This document shows positions 35,817 to 44,777 of a DNA stretch of 64,000 bases, piece after piece; positions within the stretch are counted from its first letter, which is position 1; each line of letters starts with the position of its first letter. Source of the stretch: an uncultured archaeon (GTDB lineage: Archaea > Halobacteriota > Methanosarcinia > Methanosarcinales > Methanoperedenaceae); contig CABMIB010000062.1 in NCBI GenBank assembly GCA_902386135.1, forward strand, positions 18,323-82,322. Reading direction: 5' to 3'. Made by a program: the position numbers and the translations under genes. The notes under the pieces are model-generated. The model was not told where the DNA came from and did no database searches. It worked only from the letters and a program-made list of their open reading frames with translations.

Positions 35817-36673
35817 AGATGCGATACTTTGCAGGTCATTTTGCTCCTTTTTTATCTACAGGTCGCAAAATAAGATCGTTGTATGATAATTCAGGGTATG
35901 TTAGAGTTTTAATTTATCATGATATCTCTGAAAGTAAACTCGGGCTTTTCAGTCGCCAGATACATTATCTTGCATCTCACTATCAGTTTTTAACCCCTGA
36001 ACAGTTTCAGAGATTTACTCAAGGGGAGTATTACATATCAGGTGCGAATCTCCTTATTACCTTTGATGACGGATTTAAATCAAACCGATTAGTGGCCGAG
36101 AAGGTACTGGGGCCGATGGGGATAAAAGGGATATTTTTTGTGACGACTGAATTTATTGGTCAACCAGATAGAACAGTACAAAGAGAATTTATCGAACATC
36201 AAATATTTGATGGAGACATTTCAGGTTCTGAGATTTTGTCAGGAATGGAACCGTTAACGTGGGATGATTTAGAATATCTTTTAGAGCAAGGACATGTTAT
36301 TGGTTCTCATACCTGCAATCATAAGCGACTTTCTAAGGTGCATTCCCAAAATGATTTGCATTATGAAATCATTGAAAGTGGGAATATATTGGAAAAAAAA
36401 TTGGGAGTAACTATTGACTGTTTTGCTTACCCATTTGGAGATATAGATAGCATTTGTAATGGTCCTGTCAATTTGATCAAACAAAGGTATAAATATAGTT
36501 TTTCCGGGATCAGGGGTTCAAACTATTCTTCCGTTTTTCCTTATGCGATATTACGGGATGCTATCTCAGTTAATGACCCGCCCGGGTATTTGCGTCTAAT
36601 AATTGAAAACGGAATTGATATTTTTTATCGGAAAAAAGCGTCAAGACTTTTAAAAATAACCAGAGGATATTAA
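35813..36673 (+). CDS. polysaccharide deacetylase family protein
   Basis: NodB-fold carbohydrate esterase 4 family, 286 residues from ATG 35813. It has VLIYHDI, the catalytic ITFDDGFKSN and the metal-binding HTCNHKRLS, with FAYPFGD later, so the active site looks intact. It may remove N-acetyl groups from the exported polymer or its precursor. The start is taken at 35813 because of the ATGA overlap with the upstream gene; a longer frame from 35759 is less likely. No signal peptide is obvious. Confidence 0.82.
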   Translation: MKMRYFAGHFAPFLSTGRKIRSLYDNSGYVRVLIYHDISESKLGLFSRQIHYLASHYQFLTPEQFQRFTQGEYYISGANLLITFDDGFKSNRLVAEKVLGPMGIKGIFFVTTEFIGQPDRTVQREFIEHQIFDGDISGSEILSGMEPLTWDDLEYLLEQGHVIGSHTCNHKRLSKVHSQNDLHYEIIESGNILEKKLGVTIDCFAYPFGDIDSICNGPVNLIKQRYKYSFSGIRGSNYSSVFPYAILRDAISVNDPPGYLRLIIENGIDIFYRKKASRLLKITRGY

Positions 36674-36724
36674 TTATGATTTACAATTATGCCTTTATTG
36701 TGAATCTACCTGTGCCCGGGTTCG

Positions 36725-37879
36725 GTGACAATTTTGCCCAGAATTAGCATACCCGTCGCAACCTTGCCTCAGATTCGACATCTGCTATCTGCTGTAACAT
36801 CTCAACAATCGTCGGGGGAATTGTGGTGCAATCCGGGGCAAAGATCAAATTTTTTTCATGGAAGTGCCTGGGGCATAGCAGAAGCTGTAAGAATGTTGTT
36901 GCAAAATAGAAAAAAATCCAGAGGTATCGTATTTTTACCAGACTATTTTTGTAATCAAGCATTAATGCCACTTCGACTCCAGCCAGTTCAATTAATATTT
37001 TACCCTGTAACAGAAAATCTCGATCCAGACTGGAATTTGATGGATGAACTTGTTTTACAGTATGGTAATCCTGATATGTTTATACTCGTTCATTATTTTG
37101 GTTTTCCAGGTAAACTTACGGAAGCGCTCCATTTTTGTAAACAGTTCGGAGCCGAACTTTTAGAGGATGGGGCTCATGTGCTCATGCCTTTCAATAACAC
37201 CGGTAAAAAAAGTTGGGCGACTGTATTCAGCCCTTATAAGTTGCTGCCTGTTCCGAAAATGGGTATTTTGGTAACCTCTGGAGTAATAGAGAACGATAAA
37301 GAAGCAGGGGAAAAGAAAAAATGGATTGATATGGATTCATGCATATGGATAGGAAAGCGTTTGCTGCAATCTTTTTTAACAAAATATGAAATCCCATGGA
37401 GAAGTGAAAAAGTCCCTCCATTTGAATTGGATATAGAAGAAGAGTATAAAGATAGTCCCGGCATTTCAATAATGCCATTGCGATTATTGAGAGTATTGGA
37501 GCCAGAATTCGAGCACTTTAAAAAGATAAGAAGAAAAAATTATAAAATCATGGAAGAGGCAATATCTATTTGTCCTCATTCCGCACATCCGCTTTTCCCT
37601 TCACTACCTGAAAATGTGTGCCCTTACCTGTTTCCATTTCGCCTGGATGACAAAATTATTGGAGATGTGTATTACAATTTAAATAGAATTGGCATTCCTG
37701 CCCAAACCTGGCCTGATCTGCCTCCTGAAGTAAAAGGAAATCCTTCAAGATATATGACGGCAATAAAATTGCGAAAAACCCTTCTGACGCTACCTGTTCA
37801 TCAAAATCTTTCTGCTTGTCAGGTCGATCGTATGGCACAATACCTCAGAAGTTCTATTCTGGAAGCCTTAAATTCCTGA
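36725..37879 (+). CDS. DegT-like PLP-fold protein of unknown function
   Basis: A 384-residue protein, GTG start at 36725. The middle part has ILVHYFGFPG, LEDGAHVL and FSPYKLLPVPKMGILV, which follow the order of a DegT aminotransferase (strand, pyridine Asp, candidate Schiff-base Lys), though the glycine-rich stretches are reduced. It could be a divergent transaminase acting on a glycan in the deacetylase/FemAB block. Specific activity is not clear. Confidence 0.6.
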   Translation: MTILPRISIPVATLPQIRHLLSAVTSQQSSGELWCNPGQRSNFFHGSAWGIAEAVRMLLQNRKKSRGIVFLPDYFCNQALMPLRLQPVQLIFYPVTENLDPDWNLMDELVLQYGNPDMFILVHYFGFPGKLTEALHFCKQFGAELLEDGAHVLMPFNNTGKKSWATVFSPYKLLPVPKMGILVTSGVIENDKEAGEKKKWIDMDSCIWIGKRLLQSFLTKYEIPWRSEKVPPFELDIEEEYKDSPGISIMPLRLLRVLEPEFEHFKKIRRKNYKIMEEAISICPHSAHPLFPSLPENVCPYLFPFRLDDKIIGDVYYNLNRIGIPAQTWPDLPPEVKGNPSRYMTAIKLRKTLLTLPVHQNLSACQVDRMAQYLRSSILEALNS

Positions 37880-37914
37880 TGTTTTGAAACGATACAAGCT
37901 AACCAATTTGGAAA

Positions 37915-38904
37915 ATGATTGAGAAAAATATAGATCGGTGGAAAATGGAAAACACTCAATTTCAAATTATCTGGGATAATACTGATCAACATGCCTGGGA
38001 TAAATTGCTGGAATCGGCGGGAAGATCAAATCTTCTGCAATGCTGGGCATATGGGGAAACGAAAGCAAACGTGGAAGGCTGGAAGGTGCTGCGCGGCTTG
38101 ATCATTCATGAAGGATCTGCAATAGCTATGTTTCAAGCACTGGAAAAACGTTGGCCGATTATCGGGGGGATTGTTCGCATCAATCGGGGGCCATTGTGGT
38201 TGCATAAATTTATATCTTCGGAAAATGTGAGCGCAGTCTATGCATTGATTCGCAGGCAATGGTCGTGGCGAAATCGGAAAATTTTGTTTATGGCCCCTGA
38301 GCTACTGAATACTCCAGAAAATTCACTGATGTTATCTCTGCAAGGGTATCATCCACGTCGAAAATATGCCTGGCGATCTGCCTGGCTGGATCTCGGCATG
38401 ACTGAAGACGAATTAAGAAAAGCATTGAAAAAGAAATGGCGGAATATGCTCAACTCTGGAGAAAGGGCAAATCTGACATTAGAGGTGAGTTTCTCTGATG
38501 AAGATTTCCAATGGCTGATTGAGCAGTATAAGAAAATGATGTTAATAAAACGCTTTAAGGGTATGTCTATTGATTTGCTATTCTCCCTGCGTAACCATAT
38601 GAAAAATAAAGACCAAATGCCTGTAATGCGGGCGATGTCTGAGGGGAAGCCAATCGCAGGAGTTCTTATCGTCAGGCACGGTCTTGCATGCACTTACCTG
38701 GTGGGCTGGAACAGCCCCGAAGGCCGAACCTTAAAAGCCCATAATTTTTTATTGTGGAATGCTGCATTAGAAATGAAGCGGAAAGGATGCATGTGGTTTG
38801 ATCTTGGCGGCATAAGCGATGAGGAAACTCCTGAAATTGCCTTGTTTAAACGGGGGATGGGCGGGGAAGAATATCAACTTGTGGGAGAGTGGTGGCAAAT
38901 ATGA
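37915..38904 (+). CDS. FemAB/GNAT-like aminoacyl or acyl transferase
   Basis: A 329-residue protein with a double GNAT layout of the FemAB (peptidoglycan bridge) family: SNLLQCWAYGETKANVEGW in the first domain, WRNMLNSGERANL in the middle, and GWNSPEGRTLKAHNFLLWNAALEMKRKG plus WFDLGGI at the end. Archaea of this kind lack murein, so a tRNA- or acyl-CoA-dependent transfer to an exopolysaccharide amino sugar is more likely. The stop overlaps the next start (ATGA). Confidence 0.78.
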   Translation: MIEKNIDRWKMENTQFQIIWDNTDQHAWDKLLESAGRSNLLQCWAYGETKANVEGWKVLRGLIIHEGSAIAMFQALEKRWPIIGGIVRINRGPLWLHKFISSENVSAVYALIRRQWSWRNRKILFMAPELLNTPENSLMLSLQGYHPRRKYAWRSAWLDLGMTEDELRKALKKKWRNMLNSGERANLTLEVSFSDEDFQWLIEQYKKMMLIKRFKGMSIDLLFSLRNHMKNKDQMPVMRAMSEGKPIAGVLIVRHGLACTYLVGWNSPEGRTLKAHNFLLWNAALEMKRKGCMWFDLGGISDEETPEIALFKRGMGGEEYQLVGEWWQI

Positions 38905-40454
38905 AATTAAAGAGATTATCTAAAAGCAGAATGGATTTAAATAGTATAATAAAAATTGCGAATTTAATAATTGTTTTAGTCACAATATATATTTATTTTT
39001 CGAAATCAGAAGCTAACCCGTACATAGATTTCACAACATTGGTTTTAATGGCCATGATAGGCCTTCAAATACAATTGATTTTGATGTTTGAAAAAAGGAG
39101 CCGTGATCCATTTGTTTTATTGTTAGCTTTTAATATAACTTTTTTTTATCTGCTGCGTGTACTGACTCTTGCATATGATCCTTGGTCAGATGTTTTAAGC
39201 AGATATGCCTTGACGGTCGACGATCTTAATCTAACATTGCTGTTCATATTTTTTGGTGTATGGGCTATATTTTTTGGATTGAGTCTTGTCAAATTTAAAA
39301 TTCACCCTATAGAAAAAATAAGCAATATGCCACTATATCAAAATAAAAGCTTGATAAAACCAATTACAATCTTATTAATATTTATCTTAATGTTGATTGC
39401 AAGCTTTTACTTTTATTTTTTTGCTGGCCTTGGACGATCGAATTTTTTGGGATACAGCAGTTGGATAAGCTATATCAGCATAATTATAAATTCCCAAGTT
39501 ATTATAATTCTTACCTTCGCTTATATAATAACCAATTTAAAGCTTATTTATAGAAAATATCTATATTCATTTGCCATTTTATTTGCAATATTTGTTTTGT
39601 TTAAAACCATCTCTGGCAGCAGGGGCGGTATTCTGGCAATTGTTATGGCTGCTATATTTGTCTTATTGTCTAGAGAGAATAAAATATCAATCAAAAAGTC
39701 AACGTTGGCTTTGATTCTTCTCATAATTATACCAATTTCAATAGTATCATTCGGTTATGCTACATACAACAGATCTGTAATTAATTTACAACAAACTAAA
39801 GAAATTGATATTGGGGATTTTATTTCCTCTATGTCATCATATCAAATCGATAACCAGGGCACTCTTGCCTTGACTCTTAGGCCGGTTTTTAATAGAATTG
39901 GTTTTCTGGATATGGCAACAGATATAGCTTCAAACAGTGATAAATATGATAAAGTTATCAATTTTGAGTATTACCTGAAAAGTATCATTGATCGAATAGG
40001 GATAACTCCAGGGTTCCATGTATTTAATACCTATCAGGCCGCAATCACGCTTCGCTATATCTACAGTAATATGGATATTCCAATAATTATGGAAGATTAT
40101 AATTCCGATCAGTTTACGCTATTTGGTGAATATTATGTACTTTTCAAGGGGTACGGTTCTTTGATAGTTATATTTGTATTGGCTTATGTATTTAAAATAT
40201 TGTACTTATCACTAAAAACAAGAGACGCGTTCTCTTTATGCTTTTATAGAGCAATTATTTTGTATATTTTCTATAACTTTTGGCTAAATAGTTTTGGAAC
40301 TGATTGGCTTATTATTGAAACAACTCGTCTAGTTATTTCTTCTATGATATTTATGAAAATTGCTAAAATAGGCATGGCAAAACTTAATAAAAGTAGCAAA
40401 GCATTAACAGACATTCATATAAATGAACAGAAAACAGTTAGGGCAGAATCGTAA
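38901..40454 (+). CDS. wzy: O-antigen-type polysaccharide polymerase, Wzy-like
   Basis: A hydrophobic protein of about 517 residues with roughly twelve membrane segments and one large outside loop (about residues 295-390) lying between helices, the layout of Wzy and EpsG-like polymerases. A basic SGSRGG follows helix six or seven, as is common in oligosaccharide repeat unit polymerases. ATG 38901 overlaps the upstream stop. With two flippases and an initiating phosphoglycosyltransferase in the same locus, a polymerase role is the natural reading, although sequence conservation of this family is low. Confidence 0.7.
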   Translation: MKLKRLSKSRMDLNSIIKIANLIIVLVTIYIYFSKSEANPYIDFTTLVLMAMIGLQIQLILMFEKRSRDPFVLLLAFNITFFYLLRVLTLAYDPWSDVLSRYALTVDDLNLTLLFIFFGVWAIFFGLSLVKFKIHPIEKISNMPLYQNKSLIKPITILLIFILMLIASFYFYFFAGLGRSNFLGYSSWISYISIIINSQVIIILTFAYIITNLKLIYRKYLYSFAILFAIFVLFKTISGSRGGILAIVMAAIFVLLSRENKISIKKSTLALILLIIIPISIVSFGYATYNRSVINLQQTKEIDIGDFISSMSSYQIDNQGTLALTLRPVFNRIGFLDMATDIASNSDKYDKVINFEYYLKSIIDRIGITPGFHVFNTYQAAITLRYIYSNMDIPIIMEDYNSDQFTLFGEYYVLFKGYGSLIVIFVLAYVFKILYLSLKTRDAFSLCFYRAIILYIFYNFWLNSFGTDWLIIETTRLVISSMIFMKIAKIGMAKLNKSSKALTDIHINEQKTVRAES

Positions 40455-40479
40455 AGCTGGGATATTTTGAAAGATAACT

Positions 40480-41256
40480 ATGATTACGGTATTGAAATCA
40501 ATCTCAACTCCTATTATTTGGATTATTTTTCTTCTAGTTGTCAGCATATTGCTTTTGAGGAAAGAAAATAAACAATCACGGTTAAAAATTGGATGGTATT
40601 TATTAATAGCTGGTGCTTGCATTCTATATTTTTTAAGTATTGCTCCGATTTCAAATACACTTGTTTATTCTTTAGAGAGTCAATATCAGCCCCCACCCAA
40701 AGAGGATTTAGAAACGTTAGATATAATAGTTATTTTGGGTGGCGGGATTTATCCACCAGATGGGTTGCGCAAAAGCCCGGAGGCATCCGGAACTACATAT
40801 TCCAGGTTATTCAATGGGGTAAAAGTCTTTAAACAAAGCAGTGCTAAGGTATTGGTGCTATCTGGTGCTGGCAGTGTGAGTAATGAAAGTGAAGCCGAAG
40901 TTATGAAAAATCTAGCTATAATGCTGGGAGTTCCGGAAGATAAAATAATAACAGAAACAAAGTCTAACAATACACTAGAACAAGCAATCGAAATTGCAGA
41001 ACTATTTCCTCCTTCGGAGAATAAAAGAATCGGAATTGTGACCTCAGCCCTGCATATGCCAAGGGCTGTGCAGGCATTTCAGGAAAAATTTCCCAAAAAG
41101 GATATTGTACCGATCCCAGTTGGTTATATTTCGTCTTCACCTGAATATAGTCTCAATAGTTTTATTCCTGCGGCTGATGCATTTATGACAAGTACGGATG
41201 CTATTCATGAAGAGATTGGGATGATTTGGTATCATTTTTTGGCATGGGGGCAATAG
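40480..41256 (+). CDS. YdcF/ElyC family membrane-anchored protein (DUF218)
   Basis: A 258-residue protein with two N-terminal membrane helices (about 10-28 and 40-62) and a DUF218 domain outside or inside the membrane: DIIVILGGGIYP, KVLVLSGAGS, TETKSNNTLEQA and VTSALHMPRA. In bacteria ElyC/SanA/YdcF proteins affect envelope polymer assembly; the reaction is not established. It lies directly after the polymerase gene. Confidence 0.82.
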   Translation: MITVLKSISTPIIWIIFLLVVSILLLRKENKQSRLKIGWYLLIAGACILYFLSIAPISNTLVYSLESQYQPPPKEDLETLDIIVILGGGIYPPDGLRKSPEASGTTYSRLFNGVKVFKQSSAKVLVLSGAGSVSNESEAEVMKNLAIMLGVPEDKIITETKSNNTLEQAIEIAELFPPSENKRIGIVTSALHMPRAVQAFQEKFPKKDIVPIPVGYISSSPEYSLNSFIPAADAFMTSTDAIHEEIGMIWYHFLAWGQ

Positions 41257-41263
41257 GAAACGA

Positions 41264-42409
41264 ATGAGAATAGCGATTATAAATTTAACTGGCGGTGGAA
41301 TGAGTGGAGGTTACCGGAAATACCTTCAGAATGTTATTCCACGAATGGCTGCACACCCCGATATAGAAGCTATACTTTGCGCATCCCAGCCATACTTGAA
41401 GGTTCAGGATTGGTTTGAACCATTAACAAATGTAAACTTTATAGACTGCAAACCGTACCGGTTGTTTGGATACAGAACAGATTCAGAATTAAACAAGAAT
41501 TTAAAAAAATTTTCCTCGGATGTGGTGTTCGTCCCTACTGAGAGATTTTTCAGGTTCAATGGGGTCCCGGTGGTTAATATGATTCAAAATATGGAACCGT
41601 TTGTATCTGGTATTGATGGCAATCCACTCGGTGAGCGGTTTAAAATTTGGGTTCAGCGCATAGACGCAAAAAGATCCATACTAAAATCAAATCGAGTGAT
41701 TGCTATTTCGGATTTCGTTCGTGATTTTCTTATCCAACAATGGAATATACCGGATGATAAAATAGGTTTAGTTTATCACGGGATTGACTTACCTGAAAAT
41801 AAAAATGTAGAGCGTCCTGCAGCCATTCCTGAAAATATGGAAGGTCAGTTTTTATTTACCGCGGGTTCGATCAGACCAGCCAGAGGGATTGAAGAGGCGC
41901 TTTATGCCCTTAGTTATTTGAATGATAAATGCTCGAATATAAAGCTGGTAATTGCAGGGGAAACTTCTTCCGGAATGAAAAAATACAGAAAAAGTTTGGA
42001 ATCCTGGATTGAAATGCATAATCTAAGGTCCAGGGTTTTTTGGACAGAGAGTTTAAACGAGAAAGAAATGGCATGGTGCTATCGAAACAGTCTGGCATTT
42101 GTGATGACAAGCCGGGTAGAGTCATTTGGCATGATTGCTGGCGAAGCTATGGCACATTGTTGCGTTTGTATTGCAGCGGATAATCCCTGCCTGCCCGAGA
42201 TTTTTGGTGATTCGGCTATTTATTATCCACCAAAAGACTATAAAGCCCTGGCAAATGCAATCCAAACTGTACTTTCCTTGGATAAGAGTCAACGAAATGA
42301 GGCATCTCAAAGAGCAAGGAAGCGCGCTGCTCAGTTTTCATGGGATATTACTGCTGAAAGAACGGTGTCTGAGCTTGTGAAGGCTGTGGAAAGCTTTAGG
42401 TTGAAATAA
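41264..42409 (+). CDS. family 4 (GT-B) glycosyltransferase
   Basis: A 381-residue retaining glycosyltransferase. The N-terminal Rossmann fold begins with IINLTGGGMSGGYRKYL; the C-terminal donor domain has FTAGSIRPARGIEEALYAL, and the EX7E-like segment SRVESFGMIAGEAMAHCC near residue 290. No membrane helix. Substrates unknown. Confidence 0.82.
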   Translation: MRIAIINLTGGGMSGGYRKYLQNVIPRMAAHPDIEAILCASQPYLKVQDWFEPLTNVNFIDCKPYRLFGYRTDSELNKNLKKFSSDVVFVPTERFFRFNGVPVVNMIQNMEPFVSGIDGNPLGERFKIWVQRIDAKRSILKSNRVIAISDFVRDFLIQQWNIPDDKIGLVYHGIDLPENKNVERPAAIPENMEGQFLFTAGSIRPARGIEEALYALSYLNDKCSNIKLVIAGETSSGMKKYRKSLESWIEMHNLRSRVFWTESLNEKEMAWCYRNSLAFVMTSRVESFGMIAGEAMAHCCVCIAADNPCLPEIFGDSAIYYPPKDYKALANAIQTVLSLDKSQRNEASQRARKRAAQFSWDITAERTVSELVKAVESFRLK

Positions 42410-42445
42410 GGTATTGTGTAGTCTTATAATTATGAGGAAGCTCTG

Positions 42446-42682
42446 ATGGATTCTGCGACCATTCATGAAAAACTTGAGCAAAGTTTTGAATATCCGAATT
42501 TTGCTGTAGATTTTAACAAATATAAAGCTACTTTTATTGAAGCCGACCTTGATCCAACTAAAGTTGAGGATTTGTCGTTTAAGGTCAGAAAATACTCTTT
42601 GCAGTATGACTGGCGAAAAACAGCTCATCCTAATTTGCTATCTATTCAGGACATGCATGGGATTAAATACCAGGGGGCATAG
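42446..42682 (+). CDS. small hypothetical protein coupled to the WbuB-like gene
   Basis: A 78-residue, soluble, charged protein; I recognise no family. Its TAG stop overlaps the GTG start of the next gene (TAGTG), which suggests translational coupling and argues that it is translated. A GGAAG-type site lies about 10 bases before ATG 42446. The C-terminal Tyr-Asp-Trp-Arg segment resembles the end of sulfotransferase or glycan-modifying proteins only loosely, so no function is proposed. Confidence 0.5.
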   Translation: MDSATIHEKLEQSFEYPNFAVDFNKYKATFIEADLDPTKVEDLSFKVRKYSLQYDWRKTAHPNLLSIQDMHGIKYQGA

Positions 42683-43923
42683 TGAAAATATTAATAGTTA
42701 CCCAATACTTCTGGCCTGAGAATTTCCGTATCAACGATCTTGCCAGTGGGTTAAAGGAAAAAGGTCACAACGTTGTAGTCCTGACAGGGATACCGAATTA
42801 TCCGGACGGTCGTTTCTTCCAGGGATACGGCGCATTTAAGAAGAGGGTTGAGGATTACCAAGGTATAAAAATAGTCAGGGTGCCTCTGGTGCCTCGTGGC
42901 AACGGTAGAGCGCTCAATCTGGCGTTAAATTATCTCACTTTTGCGCTTTGCGCGAGTATTTTTGGTCCTTTTATCTGTCGCGGAAAATTCGACCTGATAT
43001 TCGTTTATGAGCCTTCACCCATAACAGTTGGTTTGCCTGCTCTGGTGCTAAAAAAACTGAAAACTGCCCCTATAATGTTCTGGGTGCAAGACATATGGCC
43101 GGAAAGCCTTTCTGCCACTGGTGCAGTGCGTTCTTTATTACTGCTTAATCTAATTGAAAGAATGGTGCGATTCATTTATCGTGGGTGTGATCGGATTCTT
43201 GTGCAATCCAAAGCGTTTTTTTCTCCCATAGAGAGTCTTGAAGTAGATCCTCGCCGTATTATATATTTTCCGAATAGTGCGGAAGAACTGTATCAACCAT
43301 TGACAGTGAAACAGGATGCATCTGAACATGTAGGCTTACCTGCAGGTTTTCGGGTAATGTTTGCAGGAAACATCGGAGCAGCCCAGGATTTTGCCAATAT
43401 TCTGGAGGCAGCGGAGAAGCTCAAGGGCCACCCGGATATCCACTGGATGATTATTGGAGATGGCCGGATGCGACCATGGGTTGAAGCGCAGTTGCAGGAG
43501 CGGAGATTGACAAAAACTGTGCATCTCCTCGGCAGGCAACCAGCGCAAGCAATGCCGCGTTATTTCGCGCTCGCTGATGTTCTGCTAGTTTCCCTCAAGA
43601 AAGAGCCGATTTTCGCGCTCACCATCCCTTCGAAAGTGCAATCATATTTGGCATGTGCCAAACCTGTTATTGCCGCATTGGACGGTGAGGGAGCAAGGGT
43701 TATTGCAGAAGCGGGGGCTGGTCTGACATGTCCAGCGGAGAATCCTGGGGCTTTGGCCGAAGCGGTGCTGACAATGTATCGAATGCCCGAAACAGAACGC
43801 AAGGCTATGGGATTATGCGGCAGAAGTTATTTTGAGAAACATTTCGAACGAAAAATACTTCTTGATCGTTTAGATGAATGGATGAAAGAGTTGCTAAAGG
43901 AGGTGAGACAATGCGCATCTTAA
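42682..43923 (+). CDS. wbuB: GT4 glycosyltransferase, WbuB type
   Basis: A 413-residue GT-B enzyme close in pattern to WbuB, which uses UDP-L-FucNAc: QYFWPENFRINDLA, GIPNYPDGRFF, WVQDIWPESLSATGAV, the donor-site FAGNIGAAQDF, and IPSKVQSYLACAKPVIA. It starts the L-FucNAc block and lies directly before the FnlB/FnlA/FnlC-like genes, which supports that donor. GTG start; it overlaps the next gene by 13 bp. Confidence 0.82.
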   Translation: MKILIVTQYFWPENFRINDLASGLKEKGHNVVVLTGIPNYPDGRFFQGYGAFKKRVEDYQGIKIVRVPLVPRGNGRALNLALNYLTFALCASIFGPFICRGKFDLIFVYEPSPITVGLPALVLKKLKTAPIMFWVQDIWPESLSATGAVRSLLLLNLIERMVRFIYRGCDRILVQSKAFFSPIESLEVDPRRIIYFPNSAEELYQPLTVKQDASEHVGLPAGFRVMFAGNIGAAQDFANILEAAEKLKGHPDIHWMIIGDGRMRPWVEAQLQERRLTKTVHLLGRQPAQAMPRYFALADVLLVSLKKEPIFALTIPSKVQSYLACAKPVIAALDGEGARVIAEAGAGLTCPAENPGALAEAVLTMYRMPETERKAMGLCGRSYFEKHFERKILLDRLDEWMKELLKEVRQCAS

Positions 43924-44777
43924 TTCTAGGCGGAGACGGTATGCTGGGTCATCAGTTGTTCAAGTATTTATTGTCCAGGCATGAAGTACGGGTAACATTG
44001 CGCCAGGAGATGACTTCCTATATGAAATTTGGATTATTCAATACGCAGAACGCTTATACTGGTATAGATGTCCGCTACTTAGAACGTATTATGGAGGTGC
44101 TGGCAGATTTCCATCCGCTGGCGGTGGTTAATTGTGTAGGTATCGTGAAGCATCGACCTGCTTCGAAGGAAAGCATCCCAAGCATGGAAATCAATGCGCT
44201 TTTTCCTCATCGGCTGGCTGTTCTTTGTAAGGCGATCAACGCACGTTTAGTTCACCTGAGCACAGACTGCGTTTTTTCCGGGAAAAAAGGAAATTACCTA
44301 GAGACCGATCCATCTGATGCGGAAGATTTGTATGGTAAAAGCAAATTCTTAGGAGAGGTGCACGACAGTCATTGCCTGACGCTGAGAACCTCTATGATAG
44401 GCAGGGAGCTTTCGAGCAAAAAAAGTCTGCTGGAATGGTTCCTGGCACAAAGTGGAACAGTTAAAGGATTCAAGAACGCCATATTCTCCGGTTTCACAAC
44501 TCTGGAGCTGAGCCGCATCATAGAAAAAATGCTGGTTAATCATTATGAGGCATCCGGTGTTTACCATGTTTCCAGCGATCCGATAAACAAATTCGATCTG
44601 TTGACGCTAATCAAAGAAAAGATGCATCTTGCAGTTGAGATTATACCCGATGAAACTTTCTATTGTGATCGAAGTCTTGATTCAACAAGATTTCGAAGGG
44701 AATTCAACTATACTCCTCCAACATGGGAAGCCATGGTTGAGGAATTAAGCAAAGACTTTACAGAGGAGAGATTATGA
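43911..44777 (+). CDS. fnlB: RmlD-like reductase of the UDP-L-FucNAc pathway (FnlB/WbjC-like)
   Basis: SDR of the RmlD substrate-binding family, about 288 residues: ILILGGDGMLGHQLFKYL, NCVGIVKHRP, STDCVFSGKKGNY and the YGKSKFLGE catalytic pair. With the neighbouring FnlA- and FnlC-like genes it should reduce the 4-keto intermediate on the way to UDP-L-FucNAc. ATG 43911 has AAGGAGGTG seven bases upstream, so it is preferred over ATG 43878. Confidence 0.82.
   Translation: MRILILGGDGMLGHQLFKYLLSRHEVRVTLRQEMTSYMKFGLFNTQNAYTGIDVRYLERIMEVLADFHPLAVVNCVGIVKHRPASKESIPSMEINALFPHRLAVLCKAINARLVHLSTDCVFSGKKGNYLETDPSDAEDLYGKSKFLGEVHDSHCLTLRTSMIGRELSSKKSLLEWFLAQSGTVKGFKNAIFSGFTTLELSRIIEKMLVNHYEASGVYHVSSDPINKFDLLTLIKEKMHLAVEIIPDETFYCDRSLDSTRFRREFNYTPPTWEAMVEELSKDFTEERL

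Noticed and set aside
36281..36484. Short minus-strand frames throughout the glycan locus (this one as an example)
   Set aside because: They lie opposite conserved plus-strand domains, lack motifs and ribosome sites, and follow from codon bias.
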